64,000 nucleotides of DNA from an uncultured Oscillospiraceae bacterium (GTDB lineage Bacteria; Bacillota; Clostridia; Oscillospirales; Oscillospiraceae), in the NCBI GenBank assembly GCA_947599875.1, contig CANQFV010000001.1:140233-204232 (forward strand). Reading direction: 5' to 3'. Each line of letters opens with the position of its first letter. The first letter of the stretch is position 1. Below the pieces are notes generated by a model, which saw only the letters and a list, made by a program, of their open reading frames with translations, was not told the DNA's origin and did not search any database. The position numbers were made by a program, and so were the translations under genes. Shown one piece after another: positions 51,553 through 60,624 of the stretch.

Positions 51553-51782
51553 CAAAAAGCCCTGCGGGCTTTTTTGACAAGGAAGAACGTGCGGGGTATT
51601 TTTCTGAATTTTGCGAAATTCAGAAAAATTTCCCTGCCGCCGCGCTGTGCGCGTGCCCTGAGGGCACACACTTGCGCGGCAAAAGGGATTTTTTCCGACG
51701 TGCATGCCGCCGGAAAAAATATTGATCTTGAGTTTTTTGATAAGCTGGCGTTTTGTCGGAAAAGCCCTGCGGGCTTTTCCGG
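51553..51782 (-). repeat. Composite hairpin element, copy F
   Basis: Inverted. H4 is at 51554-51575 (AAAAAGCCC/GGGCTTTTT with a T run, the likely terminator of the cdaA operon), linker GAAGAACGTGCGG, H3 at 51598-51629 (ATTTTTCTGAATT/AATTCAGAAAAAT), H2 at about 51636-51680 (GCCGCGC-type outer stem, inner GTGCCC/GGGCAC), H1 at 51688-51720 (ATTTTTTCCG/CGGAAAAAAT), the spacer ATTGATCTTGAGTTTTTTGA shared with copy D, and an outer hairpin GGAAAAGCCC/GGGCTTTTCC (51758-51780). Confidence 0.8.
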
Positions 51783-51804
51783 CGGGATGAAATGAGGTGA
51801 TCGT

Positions 51805-52683
51805 ATGATAAAAAGCATGACCGGCTACGGCATGGCCAAGGGGTCCTCAGACAAGCTGGATATCACCGTCGAGGTGCGCAGCGTGAACAACCGGTATCTG
51901 GACTGCTCGGTGCGCCTTCCGCGGGTGTACACCTGCCTGGAGGACGGGATCAAGGCCCGGGTCCAGGGGGCCATCTCCCGGGGGAAGGTGGATGTCTACG
52001 TCACGGTGGACGCCTCCCGGGCCGACGATGTGGCTGTGGCGGTGAACGAGCCTGTGGCGGACGCCTATATGGCGGCGCTGGAGGAGATCGCCGCGAAATA
52101 CGGCATCGACAACGACATCACAGCCGTGACGCTGGCCAAGATGCCCGATGTGCTTACCGTGACCAAGACGGAAGCGGATGTGCAGAAGCTGGGGGAGGAC
52201 ATGGACGGCATCCTGGCCCAGGCGCTGGAGGATTTCAACGCCATGAGGCGCCGGGAGGGGGAGAAGCTCCGGGCGGATATCGCCGCCCGCGCCGACGAGG
52301 TGGAGCGCCTTGTGGGGTTGGCGGAGGAGCGCTCGCCCCAGACCGTCAACGAGTACCGCCGGCGTCTTGAGGCCAGGCTCCGGGAGGTTCTGGAGAGCAG
52401 TACCGTGGACGAGGCCCGCATCGTCACCGAGGCCGCGCTTTTCGCGGATAAGACGGCCGTGGCGGAGGAGACGGTCAGGCTGAGGAGCCACCTGTCACAG
52501 CTGCGGGGGATGCTGGACAGCGGCGAACCCGTGGGCCGGAAGCTGGACTTTTTGATCCAGGAATTCAACCGGGAGGCCAATACCATCGGCTCCAAGGGGA
52601 ACGACGTGCAGATGGCCAGGATCGTGGTGGATCTGAAATCGGAGATCGAGAAGATCCGGGAGCAGATCCAGAATGTGGAATAA
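51805..52683 (+). CDS. YicC family endoribonuclease-like protein
   Basis: 292 residues. The N-terminal YicC domain begins [12 protein letters not shown] and continues [18 protein letters not shown]; the C-terminal DUF1732 domain ends [22 protein letters not shown] and [19 protein letters not shown], all diagnostic. Members have been described as stress-linked endoribonucleases in other bacteria. GAGGTGATC lies 6 bases before ATG 51805. It begins the conserved yicC-remA-gmk-rpoZ-priA-def-fmt run. Confidence 0.95.
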   Translation: MIKSMTGYGMAKGSSDKLDITVEVRSVNNRYLDCSVRLPRVYTCLEDGIKARVQGAISRGKVDVYVTVDASRADDVAVAVNEPVADAYMAALEEIAAKYGIDNDITAVTLAKMPDVLTVTKTEADVQKLGEDMDGILAQALEDFNAMRRREGEKLRADIAARADEVERLVGLAEERSPQTVNEYRRRLEARLREVLESSTVDEARIVTEAALFADKTAVAEETVRLRSHLSQLRGMLDSGEPVGRKLDFLIQEFNREANTIGSKGNDVQMARIVVDLKSEIEKIREQIQNVE

Positions 52684-52712
52684 GCCGGAGCCCGCAGACA
52701 GGGAGGAACGAC

Positions 52713-52991
52713 ATGAAATTAGTGAATATCGGCTTCGGGAACATGGTCTCCGTCTCCCGGATCATCGCCGTGGTCAGCCCGGACTCCGCCCCCATCAAGC
52801 GGATCATTTCCGACGCACGGGAGCGGGGCAATCTTATCGACGCCACATACGGGCGCAGGACCCGGGCCGTGGTGGTCTGCGACAGCGGGCATGTGATCCT
52901 GTCCGCCCTCCAGCCGGAGACGGTTTCGGGGCGCATGACCGGCAGGGCCGACCGGGAGGACGAGCTGATGGAGGAGATGGAAGATGAGTAG
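52713..52991 (+). CDS. remA: RemA/DUF370 DNA-binding regulator
   Basis: 92 residues. [31 protein letters not shown] and [29 protein letters not shown] are the RemA/YlzA signature. In Bacillus it forms rings on DNA and activates matrix and osmoprotection genes; here it may have a more general role, as it does across non-biofilm Clostridia. GGGAGG precedes ATG 52713. It overlaps gmk by 8 bases. Confidence 0.95.
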   Translation: MKLVNIGFGNMVSVSRIIAVVSPDSAPIKRIISDARERGNLIDATYGRRTRAVVVCDSGHVILSALQPETVSGRMTGRADREDELMEEMEDE

Positions 52992-53541
52992 GGAAGGACG
53001 GCTTTTTATCGTCTCCGGCCCCTCCGGTTCCGGAAAAAGCACGGTGCTGGGGGAGGTCTTCAAGCAAAGGCCGGACATCTATTTCTCCGTTTCCGCCACC
53101 ACCAGGGCGCCCAGGCCCGGGGAGACGGACGGGGTGGAGTACTTCTTCATCACGGAGGAGCAGTTTGACCGGATGGTGGAGAACGACGAGTTTTTGGAGC
53201 ATGCCAGGTATGCCAGGTGTTCCTACGGCACGCCCAGGGAGCCTGTGGCCCGGAGACTGAGCCGGGGGACCGACGTGATCCTGGATATCGAGGTGCAGGG
53301 CGCCCGGCAGGTGAAATCCAGGATGCCGGAGGCCGTCACCGTGTTTATCGCGCCCCCCAGTCTCCAGGAGCTGGAGCGGCGCCTGCGGGGCCGCGCCACC
53401 GACAGCGAGGAGAAGATCGCCCTCCGGCTGGAGACGGCCAAGGGCGAGCTTGAGGAGTCCGCCCGGTACGACCATGTGGTGGTCAACGACGACTATGTCC
53501 GTGCCGCCGGGGAGCTTTTGAACATTATTAACAACGCCTGA
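52984..53541 (+). CDS. gmk: Guanylate kinase
   Basis: 185 residues. It converts GMP to GDP. The P-loop is [33 protein letters not shown] is the GMP-binding segment and [17 protein letters not shown] and [14 protein letters not shown] follow. The lid Arg-rich region is in [15 protein letters not shown]. Its start lies inside the remA end; GGAGGAGATGG upstream serves as ribosome-binding site. Confidence 0.97.
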   Translation: MSREGRLFIVSGPSGSGKSTVLGEVFKQRPDIYFSVSATTRAPRPGETDGVEYFFITEEQFDRMVENDEFLEHARYARCSYGTPREPVARRLSRGTDVILDIEVQGARQVKSRMPEAVTVFIAPPSLQELERRLRGRATDSEEKIALRLETAKGELEESARYDHVVVNDDYVRAAGELLNIINNA

Positions 53542-53572
53542 GGGCGCTATACGAAAGGAAGCAAGTTTTATT

Positions 53573-53767
53573 ATGATGCTCTATCCCACTATGCCTGAAC
53601 TTTTGAAAAATGTGAGCAACAGCCGGTATCTGCTGGTGAACGTCATCGCTCAGCGGGCCAGGGAGATCTCCCAGGACGCCGAGACTCACGGCACCCCCCT
53701 GGACGACAAGCCCGTGTCCATCGCCATCAAGGAGATCGCCGAGGGGAAGATCACCGCGGAGATCTGA
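53573..53767 (+). CDS. rpoZ: RNA polymerase omega subunit
   Basis: 64 residues, short but near the usual Firmicutes size. SNSRYLLVNVIAQRAREIS is the conserved omega core, followed by KPVSIAIKEIAEGKITAEI. It stabilises the beta-prime subunit. AAAGGAA upstream is somewhat distant from ATG 53573. Position between gmk and priA is the family norm and supports the call. Confidence 0.93.
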   Translation: MMLYPTMPELLKNVSNSRYLLVNVIAQRAREISQDAETHGTPLDDKPVSIAIKEIAEGKITAEI

Positions 53768-53790
53768 GAGAGTAAGGGGGCCGGCTGACG

Positions 53791-56031
53791 GTGAAAAGAA
53801 ATATCGCGCTGATCGCCGTGTCGGCCGCTGTCTATTCCATTGACAAGCCATACGCCTATCTGATCCCGGAGGAGCTGGAGGAGAAGGTTCGCCCCGGCGT
53901 CCGCGTCACCGTGCCCTTCGGGCGCGGCAACAGGCGCAGCGAGGGGGTCGTCCTGGCGCTCACCGGGGAGTCGGAGCGGCGGGAGCTGAAATGCGTTGAG
54001 AGCGTCCTGGATCAGGAGAGCGTCTTCTCCGACGAGCAGCTGCAGCTGGCGCTGTGGATGCGGGAGCGGTTCTTCTGCACCCTCTATGAGGCCGCCAGGG
54101 CCATGCTTCCCGCCGGGATGTGGTTCACCGGCGCCAAGCGGCGGATCGGGGACAAGGTGCAGAAGTTCGTGTCCCTTGCCGTCTCCTGTGAGGAGGCGGC
54201 GGAGATCGCCCGTCAGCGCCGGATGAGCGCCCCCAGGCAGAGGGAGGTGCTGGAGCTTCTGTGTTCCGTCGGGGAGGCGGCTGTCAGCGACGTGTCCGCC
54301 TTTACGGGGGCCACAGGCTCCGTGATCCAGACCTTGGCTCGGCAGGGGCTTGTCACCGTGGAGCCGCGGGAGGTCTACCGCCGCCCCGTGACCGCGGCGG
54401 GGGGAGAGGCGGAGCCTATCAGCCTCACCCCGGAACAGGAGGGCGTCTTCCGGGGACTCCGGGAGATGATGCTCTCCGGAAAGGCCGGGGCCGCCCTGCT
54501 GTACGGCGTCACCGGCTCCGGCAAGACGAGCGTCTATATCAACCTGTGCAAGGAGGCCGTAGCCAACGGCAAAAGCGCCTTGGTAATGGTGCCGGAGATC
54601 GCCCTCACCCCACAGCTGATGGATATTTTCTCCTCCCATTTCGGGGAGGATGTGGCCGTTCTCCACTCCTCACTCACCGCCGGGGAGCGGTGCGACGAGT
54701 GGAAACGCATCCGGCAGGGCAGGGCGCATGTGGTCATCGGCACCCGCTCGGCCGTCTTTGCGCCCCTGGAGAACCTGGGGCTTATCGTCATCGACGAGGA
54801 GCAGGAACACACCTATAAGTCCGAAAACTCCCCCCGGTATCACGCAAGAGACGTGGCCAAATACCGGTGCGTCCACGCAAACGCCCTTCTGGTGCTTGGC
54901 TCCGCCACCCCCAGCGTTGAGAGCATGTACGCGGCCAAGGCCGGCAGATATAAGCTCTTTACCATCAGCAACCGGTACAACAACCACCCCCTTCCGGAGG
55001 TTATCATCGCGGATATGCGCCGGGAGCTGAAGGAGGGGAACGGCGGCGCGGTCAGCTCCGTTCTGCGCCGGGAGCTTCAGAGGAATCTGGAGCGGGGGGA
55101 GCAGAGCATCCTCTTTTTGAACAGACGCGGGGCGTCCGGCCTTGTTATGTGCGGGGCGTGCGGATACAGCTTCTCCTGCAAAAACTGCTCCGTGTCCATG
55201 ACCTACCACTCCGTGGGGAGGCGGCTGCGCTGTCACTACTGCGGCTGGTCAGAGGCCGTCCCCGAGACGTGTCCCGTCTGCGGGGGGAAGCTGAAGTTCG
55301 TGGGCGTCGGCACCCAGAAGCTGGAGGAGGAGCTGTCGGAGCTTTTCCCGGGCGCCGGCATCATCCGCATGGACACGGACACCGTGGCCCAGGCCGGATC
55401 CCACCAGAAGCTGCTGAGCAGGTTCAGAAATCAGCGCGTCCCCATCCTCTTGGGGACGCAGATGGTCACAAAGGGGCTGGATTTTCCCAATGTCACCCTG
55501 GCGGCCGTCATCTCCGCCGACCAGTCCCTGTACGCCGGGGATTTTCGCGCCCATGAGCGCACCTTCTCCCTGATCACACAGCTGGTGGGCCGCTCCGGCA
55601 GGGGGGACAAGGCGGGGAGGGCCGTTTTGCAGACCTTCACGCCGGAAAACGCCGTGCTGAATATGGCGTCGCGCCAGGACTACATGAGCTTTTACGAACA
55701 CGAGATCCAGATGCGCCGCCTCCTGAACGTCCCGCCCGTCCGGGATCTGATCTCCGTCACGGTGACGGGTCTTGACGAGGGGGCGGTACTGCGGGGATGT
55801 GTGAGACTGGTGGGGAGCTTTAAGCGCGCCCTGGGGCCGGAGGCCAACGTGCTGGGGCCGGCTCCCGCCGGGGTCACCAAGGTGAACAACAGGTTCCGGT
55901 ACAGGCTTACCGTGGCCGTGGAGAATACAAGACGCGTTCGGGACACCGTCAGGGAGCTGCTCCGGGCCTTCGGGCAGGACAAGGAGAACAGGGATCTGAC
56001 CGTCTTTGCCGACGCGGATCCGTTGGAATAA
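53791..56031 (+). CDS. priA: Primosomal helicase PriA
   Basis: 746 residues. It restarts stalled replication forks. The N-terminal 3'-end-binding domain is followed by the helicase: Walker A GVTGSGKTSVYIN, DEEQEHTYKSENSPRYHARDVA, LGSATPSVES. A zinc-binding insert has paired cysteines (CGACGYSFSCKNC, CHYCGWSEAVPETCPVCGG), then ILLGTQMVTKGLDFPNVTL and QLVGRSGRGDK. It starts at GTG 53791 with AAGGGGG upstream. Confidence 0.97.
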   Translation: MKRNIALIAVSAAVYSIDKPYAYLIPEELEEKVRPGVRVTVPFGRGNRRSEGVVLALTGESERRELKCVESVLDQESVFSDEQLQLALWMRERFFCTLYEAARAMLPAGMWFTGAKRRIGDKVQKFVSLAVSCEEAAEIARQRRMSAPRQREVLELLCSVGEAAVSDVSAFTGATGSVIQTLARQGLVTVEPREVYRRPVTAAGGEAEPISLTPEQEGVFRGLREMMLSGKAGAALLYGVTGSGKTSVYINLCKEAVANGKSALVMVPEIALTPQLMDIFSSHFGEDVAVLHSSLTAGERCDEWKRIRQGRAHVVIGTRSAVFAPLENLGLIVIDEEQEHTYKSENSPRYHARDVAKYRCVHANALLVLGSATPSVESMYAAKAGRYKLFTISNRYNNHPLPEVIIADMRRELKEGNGGAVSSVLRRELQRNLERGEQSILFLNRRGASGLVMCGACGYSFSCKNCSVSMTYHSVGRRLRCHYCGWSEAVPETCPVCGGKLKFVGVGTQKLEEELSELFPGAGIIRMDTDTVAQAGSHQKLLSRFRNQRVPILLGTQMVTKGLDFPNVTLAAVISADQSLYAGDFRAHERTFSLITQLVGRSGRGDKAGRAVLQTFTPENAVLNMASRQDYMSFYEHEIQMRRLLNVPPVRDLISVTVTGLDEGAVLRGCVRLVGSFKRALGPEANVLGPAPAGVTKVNNRFRYRLTVAVENTRRVRDTVRELLRAFGQDKENRDLTVFADADPLE

Positions 56032-56057
56032 TTTTTCGCACGAGGAGAAACAAAATC

Positions 56058-56564
56058 ATGGCAATGAGAAATATCCGTGAGGAGGGGGACTCCATCCTTT
56101 TAAAGCGGAGCCGCCCCGTTACCGATTATAACGCCCGGCTCCACACCCTGCTGGACGATATGCGCGAGACACTTCTCCACGCGGACGGCGTGGGCCTGGC
56201 GGCCCCGCAGGTGGGCGTCCTGCGCCGGGTGGTGATCGTTATGGACACAAACCGGGAGGATCTGACCCCGGAGGAGCAGATCATCGAGCTTGTCAACCCC
56301 TGTATCGTCGCCTCCGACGGGGAGCAGGAGGGGCAGGAGGGGTGCCTGTCTCTTCCCGGGGTATACGGGATCGTAAAACGCCCGGAGCATGTGGTCGTCC
56401 GGGCAAACGACAGATTCGGCAGCGAATTTCAGGTGGAGGGCACGGGCCTGACGGCCAGGTGCTTTTGCCACGAGATCGACCACCTGGACGGACACCTCTT
56501 TACCGAGCGGGCGGAGCGGATCCTCTCCCAGGAGGAGCTGGAGGAGATGAACAGGGATCAGTGA
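56058..56564 (+). CDS. def: Peptide deformylase
   Basis: 168 residues. It removes the N-formyl group from nascent proteins. The three motifs are GVGLAAPQVG, EGCLSLPG (metal Cys) and HEIDHLDG (HExxH metal site). This is a type I-like length. GAGGAG precedes ATG 56058. fmt, the enzyme that adds the formyl group to initiator tRNA, follows within 3 bases. Confidence 0.97.
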   Translation: MAMRNIREEGDSILLKRSRPVTDYNARLHTLLDDMRETLLHADGVGLAAPQVGVLRRVVIVMDTNREDLTPEEQIIELVNPCIVASDGEQEGQEGCLSLPGVYGIVKRPEHVVVRANDRFGSEFQVEGTGLTARCFCHEIDHLDGHLFTERAERILSQEELEEMNRDQ

Positions 56565-56566
56565 GT

Positions 56567-57481
56567 ATGCGGATCGTTTTCATGGGCACGCCGGATTTTG
56601 CCGCAGTGTCTTTGAAGTGTGTTTTGGACGCGGGCTATGAGGTAGCCGGGGTCTTCACCCAGCCGGACAGGCCTGTGGGACGCCGCCAGCGGCTGACGGC
56701 GCCGCCGGTGAAGGAGCTGGCGCTGGAGCGGGGCATCCGTGTCTACCAGCCCACGAAGCTCCGGGACGGCACGGCCGCGCAGATCATCCGGTCGCTGGAT
56801 CCCCAGGTCATCGCCGTGGTGGCCTACGGGCGGCTCCTGCCCCGGGAGATCTTAGAGATTCCGCCCCTGGGGTGTGTCAATATCCACGGCTCGCTTCTCC
56901 CCAAATACCGGGGGGCCGCCCCCATCCAGTGGGCCGTGATCAACGGGGAACAGGAGACGGGCGTCACCTGCCAGTTCATGGCCGAGGCGATGGACGCGGG
57001 GGATGTGATCGGCGCGGTGAAGACCCCCATCTATCCGGAGGAGACGGCGGGGGAGCTGTTTGAGCGCCTGGCCCCGATGGGCGGCGCGCTTTTGTGTGAG
57101 ACCCTGTGCGCTCTGGAGGCCGGGACGGTGACGAGGATCCCCCAGGAGGAGTCCCAGGCCACCTTCGCCCCGCCCCTGACAAAGGAGATGGCGGAGCTTG
57201 ATTTCAACGTCCCCGGCAGGAGCGTCGTTGACCGGATCCGGGGCCTTGACCCCTGGCCCGTGGCCACAGCCGTGATCAACGGGGAGAAATGCAAGATCTT
57301 CAAGGCCTTTTCCACGAAAAAGGCTGTGGACGCCCCGCCGGGCAGGGTGATCTCCGCCGGAAAGGCGGGGATCGAGATCTCCGCGGCCGACGGCAGTGTG
57401 ACGGTGACGGAGATCCAGGCGCCGGGCGGAAAGCGAATGAGCGCCGCGGATTATCTCCGGGGGCACCCCCTATGCCTGTGA
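56567..57481 (+). CDS. fmt: Methionyl-tRNA formyltransferase
   Basis: 304 residues. It formylates Met-tRNAfMet using 10-formyl-THF. RIVFMGTPDFAAVSLKCV opens the fold; the catalytic Asn-His-Asp set is in NIHGSLLPKYRGAAPIQWAV and AMDAGDVI, and the C-terminal OB-like domain contains IRGLDPWPVATA. ATG 56567 is used; a GTG at 56561 overlapping the def stop is possible. It overlaps rsmB by 10 bases. Confidence 0.96.
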   Translation: MRIVFMGTPDFAAVSLKCVLDAGYEVAGVFTQPDRPVGRRQRLTAPPVKELALERGIRVYQPTKLRDGTAAQIIRSLDPQVIAVVAYGRLLPREILEIPPLGCVNIHGSLLPKYRGAAPIQWAVINGEQETGVTCQFMAEAMDAGDVIGAVKTPIYPEETAGELFERLAPMGGALLCETLCALEAGTVTRIPQEESQATFAPPLTKEMAELDFNVPGRSVVDRIRGLDPWPVATAVINGEKCKIFKAFSTKKAVDAPPGRVISAGKAGIEISAADGSVTVTEIQAPGGKRMSAADYLRGHPLCL

Positions 57482-58773
57482 CAGCCCGCCGCGCCGCGCT
57501 GGACGCGCTGACGGCCTGCCGCACCCGGGGGGCGAGACCGGAGCTTTTCCTCAACGCCCACGGGCCTGAGGACAGGCGGGAACACGCCCTGGCCATGACT
57601 CTGGTGAACGGCGTACTGCAAAATGAGATCTGCCTGGACGCGGTTTTGGCCGGCTGTGCCAGAGATTACGCCGGTTTCCGGCCGGCAGTGCGGGAGATTT
57701 TGCGCCTGTCGGCCTATCAGATCCTCTTTTTAGACCGGGTGCCCCAGAGGGCGGCGGTTTTTGAGGGGGTGAAGCTTGCCCGGGAGACGGCCCCCTACGC
57801 CGCAGGGGCGGTAAACGCCATTCTACGGGCCGTGTGCAGGAGCGGACTTCCACCGGTGGACGGGTCGGCCAGATCCCTGTCCGTCCGGTACAGCCACCCG
57901 GAGTGGCTCGTCCGGGAGCTTATGGAGCGGTATGGGCCGGAATCCTGCGAGAAGATCCTGATGGCGGACAACTCCGCGCCACACCTGACAGCCCAGGTCA
58001 ACACGCTGAAGATCACCCCCCGGGAGCTGAGGGTGAAGTTGGAGGACGCCGGTGTCACGGTGGAGAGCTGCCCTGTTCTGGACAGCGCTCTGTATCTCTC
58101 CGGTACGGGGCCGCTGGAGGAGCTGGAGGCGTTTCGCGAAGGCGACTTTTACATCCAGGATGCGGCCGCACGTCTTGCGGTGATGTGCGCCGGGGCGAGA
58201 CCGGGGGAAACGGTGCTGGATATGTGCGCCGCGCCCGGGGGAAAATCCTTCGCCGCCGCGCTGGATATGGAGAACCGGGGACGGATCCTGTCCTTTGACA
58301 TCCACGAAAAGAAGGCGGCGCTCATCCGCAGCGGCGCCCGGCGCCTGGGGATCCGGGTGATCACCGCCGAGGCCGGGGACGCCCGGGAGAGCCGGCGGGA
58401 GCTTTGGGAGACCGGCGACCTGGTGATCGCGGATGTGCCCTGCTCCGGCATGGGCGTCATCCGGGGCAAGCCGGAGATCCGGTATAAGGACCCCCGGGAG
58501 CTGGAGGGCCTGCCCGCCGTCCAGCTGGATATTTTGAAAAGCTGCGCAAATCTTGTTCGCCCCGGCGGCAGGCTCCTCTATTCCACCTGTACGATCCTCA
58601 GGCGGGAGAATGAGGACGTGGCGGAGCGATTTCTGGCCCTGAGGCCGGATTTCGCCCTGATGCCGTTTACTCTCCCCGCGCCCTTCGGCCCCTGCCCGGG
58701 TTATCGAACGATCCTGCCCCACGAGGGCGATACGGACGGTTTTTTCCTATGTCTGATGCAACGGAAAATTTGA
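57472..58773 (+). CDS. rsmB: 16S rRNA (cytosine-C5) methyltransferase RsmB
   Basis: 433 residues. The N-terminal NusB-like helical domain (about 1-130, ARRAALDALTACRTRGAR, AVNAILRAVCR) binds RNA; the C-terminal SAM domain has MCAAPGGKSFAAAL, ADVPCSGMGVIRGKPEIRY (motif IV Cys) and LYSTCTILRRENED (catalytic Cys). It methylates C967 of 16S rRNA in E. coli numbering. Its last 25 bases overlap rlmN. Confidence 0.95.
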   Translation: MPVTARRAALDALTACRTRGARPELFLNAHGPEDRREHALAMTLVNGVLQNEICLDAVLAGCARDYAGFRPAVREILRLSAYQILFLDRVPQRAAVFEGVKLARETAPYAAGAVNAILRAVCRSGLPPVDGSARSLSVRYSHPEWLVRELMERYGPESCEKILMADNSAPHLTAQVNTLKITPRELRVKLEDAGVTVESCPVLDSALYLSGTGPLEELEAFREGDFYIQDAAARLAVMCAGARPGETVLDMCAAPGGKSFAAALDMENRGRILSFDIHEKKAALIRSGARRLGIRVITAEAGDARESRRELWETGDLVIADVPCSGMGVIRGKPEIRYKDPRELEGLPAVQLDILKSCANLVRPGGRLLYSTCTILRRENEDVAERFLALRPDFALMPFTLPAPFGPCPGYRTILPHEGDTDGFFLCLMQRKI

Positions 58774-59816
58774 CAAAAAATACCCCCCTGCAGGATGTAA
58801 AATCAATGCTGCCGGAGGAGCTGGAGGAGGCCCTCGTCCAAATGGGCCAGCCGGCCTTTCGGGCAAAGCAGATCTTCCGGTGGTTCCCGGCGGGGGTGCG
58901 GTCCTTCGACGAGATGACGAACCTGCCCAAGGATCTGAGGCGGAGCCTGGGGGAGAGATTTGTCCTCACCACGGCCCAGGTGGAGCGAAAACAGGTATCC
59001 AAGCTGGACGGCACCATAAAATATCTGTGGCGTCTCACCGACGGGAGCTTTGTGGAGAGCGTGGTCATGCGGTACGAACACGGGAACACCGTGTGCGTAT
59101 CCAGCCAGGTTGGGTGCGCAATGGGCTGCGCCTTCTGCGCCTCCACCATCGGGGGGAAGGTGCGCAACCTCATGCCGTCGGAGATCTTGGATCAGGTGAT
59201 CTTCTCCCAGCTGGACTCGGGACTTCGGATCTCCAACATCGTGATGATGGGCATCGGGGAGCCGCTGGACAACTTTGACAACGTGATCCGGTTCCTGAAG
59301 CTGGTGAATCACCCAGACGGGATGAACATCGGGATGCGCCATATCTCCCTTTCCACCTGCGGATTGGTAGAAAAGATTGACAAACTGGCCGGTTTGGATT
59401 TACAATTGACCTTGTCGGTATCCCTCCACGCGCCGGATGACGCCACGCGCTCCGCCATTATGCCGGTGAACCGGGCCTGCGGCGTGGATCGGCTGCTGGA
59501 TGCCTGCCGCCGGTATTTTGAGAAGACCGGGCGGCGCATATCCTTTGAGTACGCCATGATCCGGGACGTGAACGACACGCCGGAGCATGCGGCCCTGCTG
59601 GGGGACAGGCTGGCCGGGACAAACTGCCACGTCAATTTGATCCCCCTGAACGACGTGCCGGAGAGCAAGCTCCGCCCCTCCACGCCGGAGACGATAAAGA
59701 GATTTATCGCCGCCCTGGAGCGGCGCGGCATCAATGTGACGGTACGGCGCAAGCTGGGGCCGGATATCGAGGCCAGCTGCGGACAGCTGCGGCGCGGCCG
59801 GATGAAGACACAATGA
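58749..59816 (+). CDS. rlmN: 23S rRNA/tRNA adenine-C2 methyltransferase RlmN
   Basis: 355 residues, a radical SAM enzyme. The cluster-binding CxxxCxxC is in CAMGCAFCASTIGG; the N-terminal FRAKQIFRWFPAGVRSFDEMTNLPKDLR and the MMGIGEPLDNFDNVI motif are typical. The methyl-carrying Cys is expected in the C-terminal EASCGQLR. It methylates A2503 in 23S rRNA and A37 in some tRNAs (E. coli numbering). The start overlaps rsmB. Confidence 0.96.
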   Translation: MSDATENLTKNTPLQDVKSMLPEELEEALVQMGQPAFRAKQIFRWFPAGVRSFDEMTNLPKDLRRSLGERFVLTTAQVERKQVSKLDGTIKYLWRLTDGSFVESVVMRYEHGNTVCVSSQVGCAMGCAFCASTIGGKVRNLMPSEILDQVIFSQLDSGLRISNIVMMGIGEPLDNFDNVIRFLKLVNHPDGMNIGMRHISLSTCGLVEKIDKLAGLDLQLTLSVSLHAPDDATRSAIMPVNRACGVDRLLDACRRYFEKTGRRISFEYAMIRDVNDTPEHAALLGDRLAGTNCHVNLIPLNDVPESKLRPSTPETIKRFIAALERRGINVTVRRKLGPDIEASCGQLRRGRMKTQ

Positions 59817-59843
59817 GAAAGTCAGGAAATGAGGTGAGGCACC

Positions 59844-60578
59844 GTGGATCTCAGCGCCATTACCGATAAGGGACGTGTGAGAAAAGAGAATCAGGACTCC
59901 TGCTATATCTACCGGGAGGAGGAGCATGACCTGGCGCTCTTGCTTGTCTGCGACGGCATGGGCGGACACAACGCCGGGAATGTGGCAAGCTCCCTGGCCG
60001 CCACGGTCTTTGCCGGCGAGGTGAAAGAAGGCCTTGCCAACGCCCGGGTCACCGGGGGCTTCTGCAACCTGATGAAGGGCGCCCTGAGGACGGCAAACAG
60101 CGCCGTGTATGAGCTGGGCGTTACCGAACCTACCTGCCGCGGCATGGGGACGACCCTTGTCTCCGCCATCGTTCTGGGGGACGACGCCACCGTCCTGAAC
60201 GTGGGAGACAGCCGCGCCTATCACATTTCAGCGGACACGATCCGCCGGGTGACACGCGACCACTCGGTGGTGGAGGACATGGTGGAGCGGGGCGACATCA
60301 CCCGTGAGGAGTCCCGCACACATCCCAGCAAAAATCTGATAACCCGGGCCGTAGGAACCTCCCCGGAGGTGATGGCCGATTTCTTCTCTGTCAGGCTCCG
60401 TCAGGGCGACACGCTTCTGCTCTGCTCCGACGGGCTGTCCAACACCGTCACGGAGGAGGAGATGCTCTTTACCGTTATGGGTTCGTCAAGTGTGGAGCTT
60501 GCGGGAAGGGAGCTTATGAGGCTCGCCCTGGAGAGGGGAGCGCCGGACAACGTGACGGCGGCTCTCTACAGGAGGTAG
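59844..60578 (+). CDS. PP2C-type protein phosphatase (Stp/PrpC)
   Basis: 244 residues. The PPM metal-binding motifs are clear: TDKGRVRKENQDSCYI (Arg, Asp), VCDGMGGHNAGNVAS, LNVGDSRAYHI, LLLCSDGLSNTV and GAPDNVTAAL. It removes phosphate from Ser/Thr and is the usual partner of the PASTA kinase encoded next. It starts at GTG 59844 with AATGAGGTGAG upstream. Co-transcription with the kinase is likely (46-base gap). Confidence 0.95.
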   Translation: MDLSAITDKGRVRKENQDSCYIYREEEHDLALLLVCDGMGGHNAGNVASSLAATVFAGEVKEGLANARVTGGFCNLMKGALRTANSAVYELGVTEPTCRGMGTTLVSAIVLGDDATVLNVGDSRAYHISADTIRRVTRDHSVVEDMVERGDITREESRTHPSKNLITRAVGTSPEVMADFFSVRLRQGDTLLLCSDGLSNTVTEEEMLFTVMGSSSVELAGRELMRLALERGAPDNVTAALYRR

Positions 60579-60624
60579 GACGTATGCGATGGTTGACCGC
60601 AAGATCCTCAACGGGAGGTAGATT